Shown in pieces: positions 63,022-64,000 of a stretch of DNA of 64,000 nt. The position numbers and the translations under genes are program-made. The DNA comes from Leptothrix sp. (in: b-proteobacteria) (lineage in GTDB: Bacteria; Pseudomonadota; Gammaproteobacteria; Burkholderiales; Burkholderiaceae_C). The notes below the pieces were generated by a model. It was not told the DNA's origin. It searched no databases and saw only the letters and a program-made list of their open reading frames with translations. The stretch's first letter is position 1. Every line of letters starts with the position of its first letter. The stretch is from NCBI GenBank assembly GCA_013822685.1, contig PNKV01000012.1, forward strand, positions 62,001 to 126,000, written 5' to 3'.

Positions 63022-63623
63022 ACGCCCCCCTTTGGCGCCGGAGGCACCTTGCCGCCCACCTCGAAGAAGGTGTAGGACAAGGTGATTGTGGCCACATCTT
63101 TGGGCAGCTGGGGATCAATCACGAACACCACCGGCCAGCGTTTGGTCTCGCCCGGCTTGAGGATGTACTCGTTGAAGCAAAAGCACTGCAATTTGTTGAA
63201 GTGCGCGGTGGCCTGCTTGGGCGCGTAACTGGGGATGGCCTGCGCGGCCATGGTCCGGTTCTGCGTGTTGCGGAACTCGTACATCACCGTGGTCAATTGC
63301 CCAGGGTGCACCTTCAAGGACCGCACTTCGGGCTTGAATTCCCACACCCCGCGGGCATTGGCATCGAACTCGACCGAAATGGTGCGACTCAGGTCAACCT
63401 GGGTGTTGGGCCGGCTTTTGGCCGAGGCCCCCGGGATCACCTGCTCGGTCAGGGACAGCACATTGATGCCCAAGGCTTTGCAGATCGACTTGTACATGGG
63501 CACCATGGCATAGCCAAAGGCGAACATGAGGCAGGTCACCACCACCAGCTTGCCCACCATGCCCAGATTGGCTTGGCGCAAATGCAGCGTCCGGGCAGAC
63601 ACGGGGGCGGGCGTGGGGCTCAT
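63018..63623 (-). CDS. ctaG: CtaG/Cox11 copper chaperone for cytochrome c oxidase
   Basis: 201 residues. One N-terminal helix (VGKLVVVTCLMFAFGYAMVP) precedes a periplasmic Ig-like domain with the copper motif LQCFCFNEYILKPGE and a downstream FVIDPQLPKDVATITLSYTF block. It supplies copper to the CuB centre of subunit I. The start has little ribosome site and lies 6 bp after the small assembly gene, so it is probably coupled to it. Confidence 0.95.
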   Translation of the reverse strand: MSPTPAPVSARTLHLRQANLGMVGKLVVVTCLMFAFGYAMVPMYKSICKALGINVLSLTEQVIPGASAKSRPNTQVDLSRTISVEFDANARGVWEFKPEVRSLKVHPGQLTTVMYEFRNTQNRTMAAQAIPSYAPKQATAHFNKLQCFCFNEYILKPGETKRWPVVFVIDPQLPKDVATITLSYTFFEVGGKVPPAPKGGV

Positions 63624-63629
63624 GGCGCG

Positions 63630-63764
63630 TCAGTGCTTGAGCAAGACCAAGCGCGTGATGAAGCCCACGAAAAAGACCAGGGCCACCGAGCCCAGGATCA
63701 AGCCCAGACGCAGGTTGCGTGAGCGCAATGCCTTCTTGTGGCTGTCAGAGGTGGGCTCGGCCAT
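63630..63764 (-). CDS. Cytochrome oxidase small assembly protein
   Basis: 44 residues with AGGAG 6 bases before the ATG. A basic N-terminus (HKKALRSRNLRLG) is followed by one helix (LILGSVALVFFVGFITRLVLL). This is the small one-helix protein found between ctaD and ctaG in Burkholderiales oxidase operons. It begins 13 bp after the ctaD stop. Confidence 0.85.
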   Translation of the reverse strand: MAEPTSDSHKKALRSRNLRLGLILGSVALVFFVGFITRLVLLKH

Positions 63765-63777
63765 CTTGAACTCCTGC

Positions 63778-64000
63778 TCAGCCAATCACGCGGCTGGCCG
63801 AAGCGTCCAGCTTGGGCGGATTTTCGAAGGTGTGGAAAGGCGCTGGCGAGGGGATCTCCCATTCCAGGCCTTCGGCACCATCCCAGGGACGGGCCGGGGC
63901 CGGCACGCCCTTGCCACGCATGGCCGGGATCATCACGCCGAAGATGAAGTACACCTGCGCCAGACCGAAGGCGAAGGAGCCGATGGACGCGATCTCGTTG
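63778..64000 (-). CDS. ctaD: Cytochrome c oxidase subunit I, 3' end only (runs off the right edge)
   Basis: The last 73 residues are visible. They include ASIGSFAFGLAQVYFIFGVM (the last helix), MRGKGVPAPARPWDGAEGLEW, then PSPAPFHTFENPPKLDAS. This is the standard C-terminus of subunit I. The catalytic helices with the haem and CuB ligands lie outside the window. Confidence 0.92.
   Translation of the reverse strand, partial: NEIASIGSFAFGLAQVYFIFGVMIPAMRGKGVPAPARPWDGAEGLEWEIPSPAPFHTFENPPKLDASASRVIG

Overview
The window reads as chromosome of a GC-rich betaproteobacterium of the order Burkholderiales, probably Comamonadaceae or a close relative. Support comes from the aa3 cytochrome c oxidase assembly cluster with its DUF2909/DUF2970 companions, the recG-oxyR pair, the BPSS1780-type membrane protein, the APH-type homoserine kinase and the prkA-yeaH-spoVR operon. 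Genes are densely packed, many with 4-bp ATGA/GTGA overlaps. There is no tRNA, rRNA, insertion sequence, CRISPR array or phage gene that I can see. No gap between genes exceeds about 250 bp. Most long open frames opposite the genes are GC-rich shadows.

Layout. 1-5.3 kb: 5' part of a porin, then prkA-yeaH-spoVR (stress/stationary-phase kinase operon). 5.5-8.1 kb: a lone GspE/PilB-like ATPase with a long N-terminal region. 8.3-10.4 kb: a bufferin-type RiPP operon (DUF2282 precursor, DUF692/MNIO enzyme, DUF2063 partner), predicted to make a copper-binding modified peptide; this is the most interesting small system here. 10.3-12.9 kb: ybgC-tolQ-tolR-tolA, with tolB and pal absent and bufC running into the 3' end of tolA. 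12.9-18.4 kb: sixA, ppk1 (with a good PHO box) and polA. 18.4-25.3 kb: a small outer-membrane barrel, thrB, a membrane protein, oxyR, recG, queA. 25.4-28.9 kb: a 7TM hybrid histidine kinase placed between queA and tgt.

29-36.5 kb: an EEP-family protein and a CPBP membrane protease; two tandem LplT-like transporters, one fused to a PlsC acyltransferase; a small envelope cluster (DUF2145, hypothetical, YiaA); and a divergent HTH regulator with a perfect palindrome just before its start. 36.6-43.8 kb: an AmpG-like transporter, a caiB-DUF1289-sppA-yceH operon and tonB-exbB-exbD behind a Fur-box-like site. 44-53.4 kb: an incomplete type VI secretion (T6SS) block (tssA; then PAAR, an unknown 494-aa membrane protein, tssM, tagF and an OmpA-domain protein in one overlapping operon, with an M15 peptidase just upstream). 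The sheath, baseplate and ClpV genes are not here. 53.5-57.3 kb: folE, a BLUF blue-light sensor, DUF429 and a hexose-6-phosphate mutarotase. 57.3-64 kb: cytochrome c oxidase biogenesis (sco, ctaB, ctaA, thioredoxin-like protein, surf1, DUF2909, ctaE, DUF2970, ctaG, a 44-aa assembly protein, 3' end of ctaD).

Two real genes are under 60 codons: a DUF1289 protein (40416-40595) and the cytochrome oxidase small assembly protein (63630-63764). Several starts were moved from the longest frame on the basis of ribosome-binding sites, overlaps or family alignment; the reason is given in each entry.
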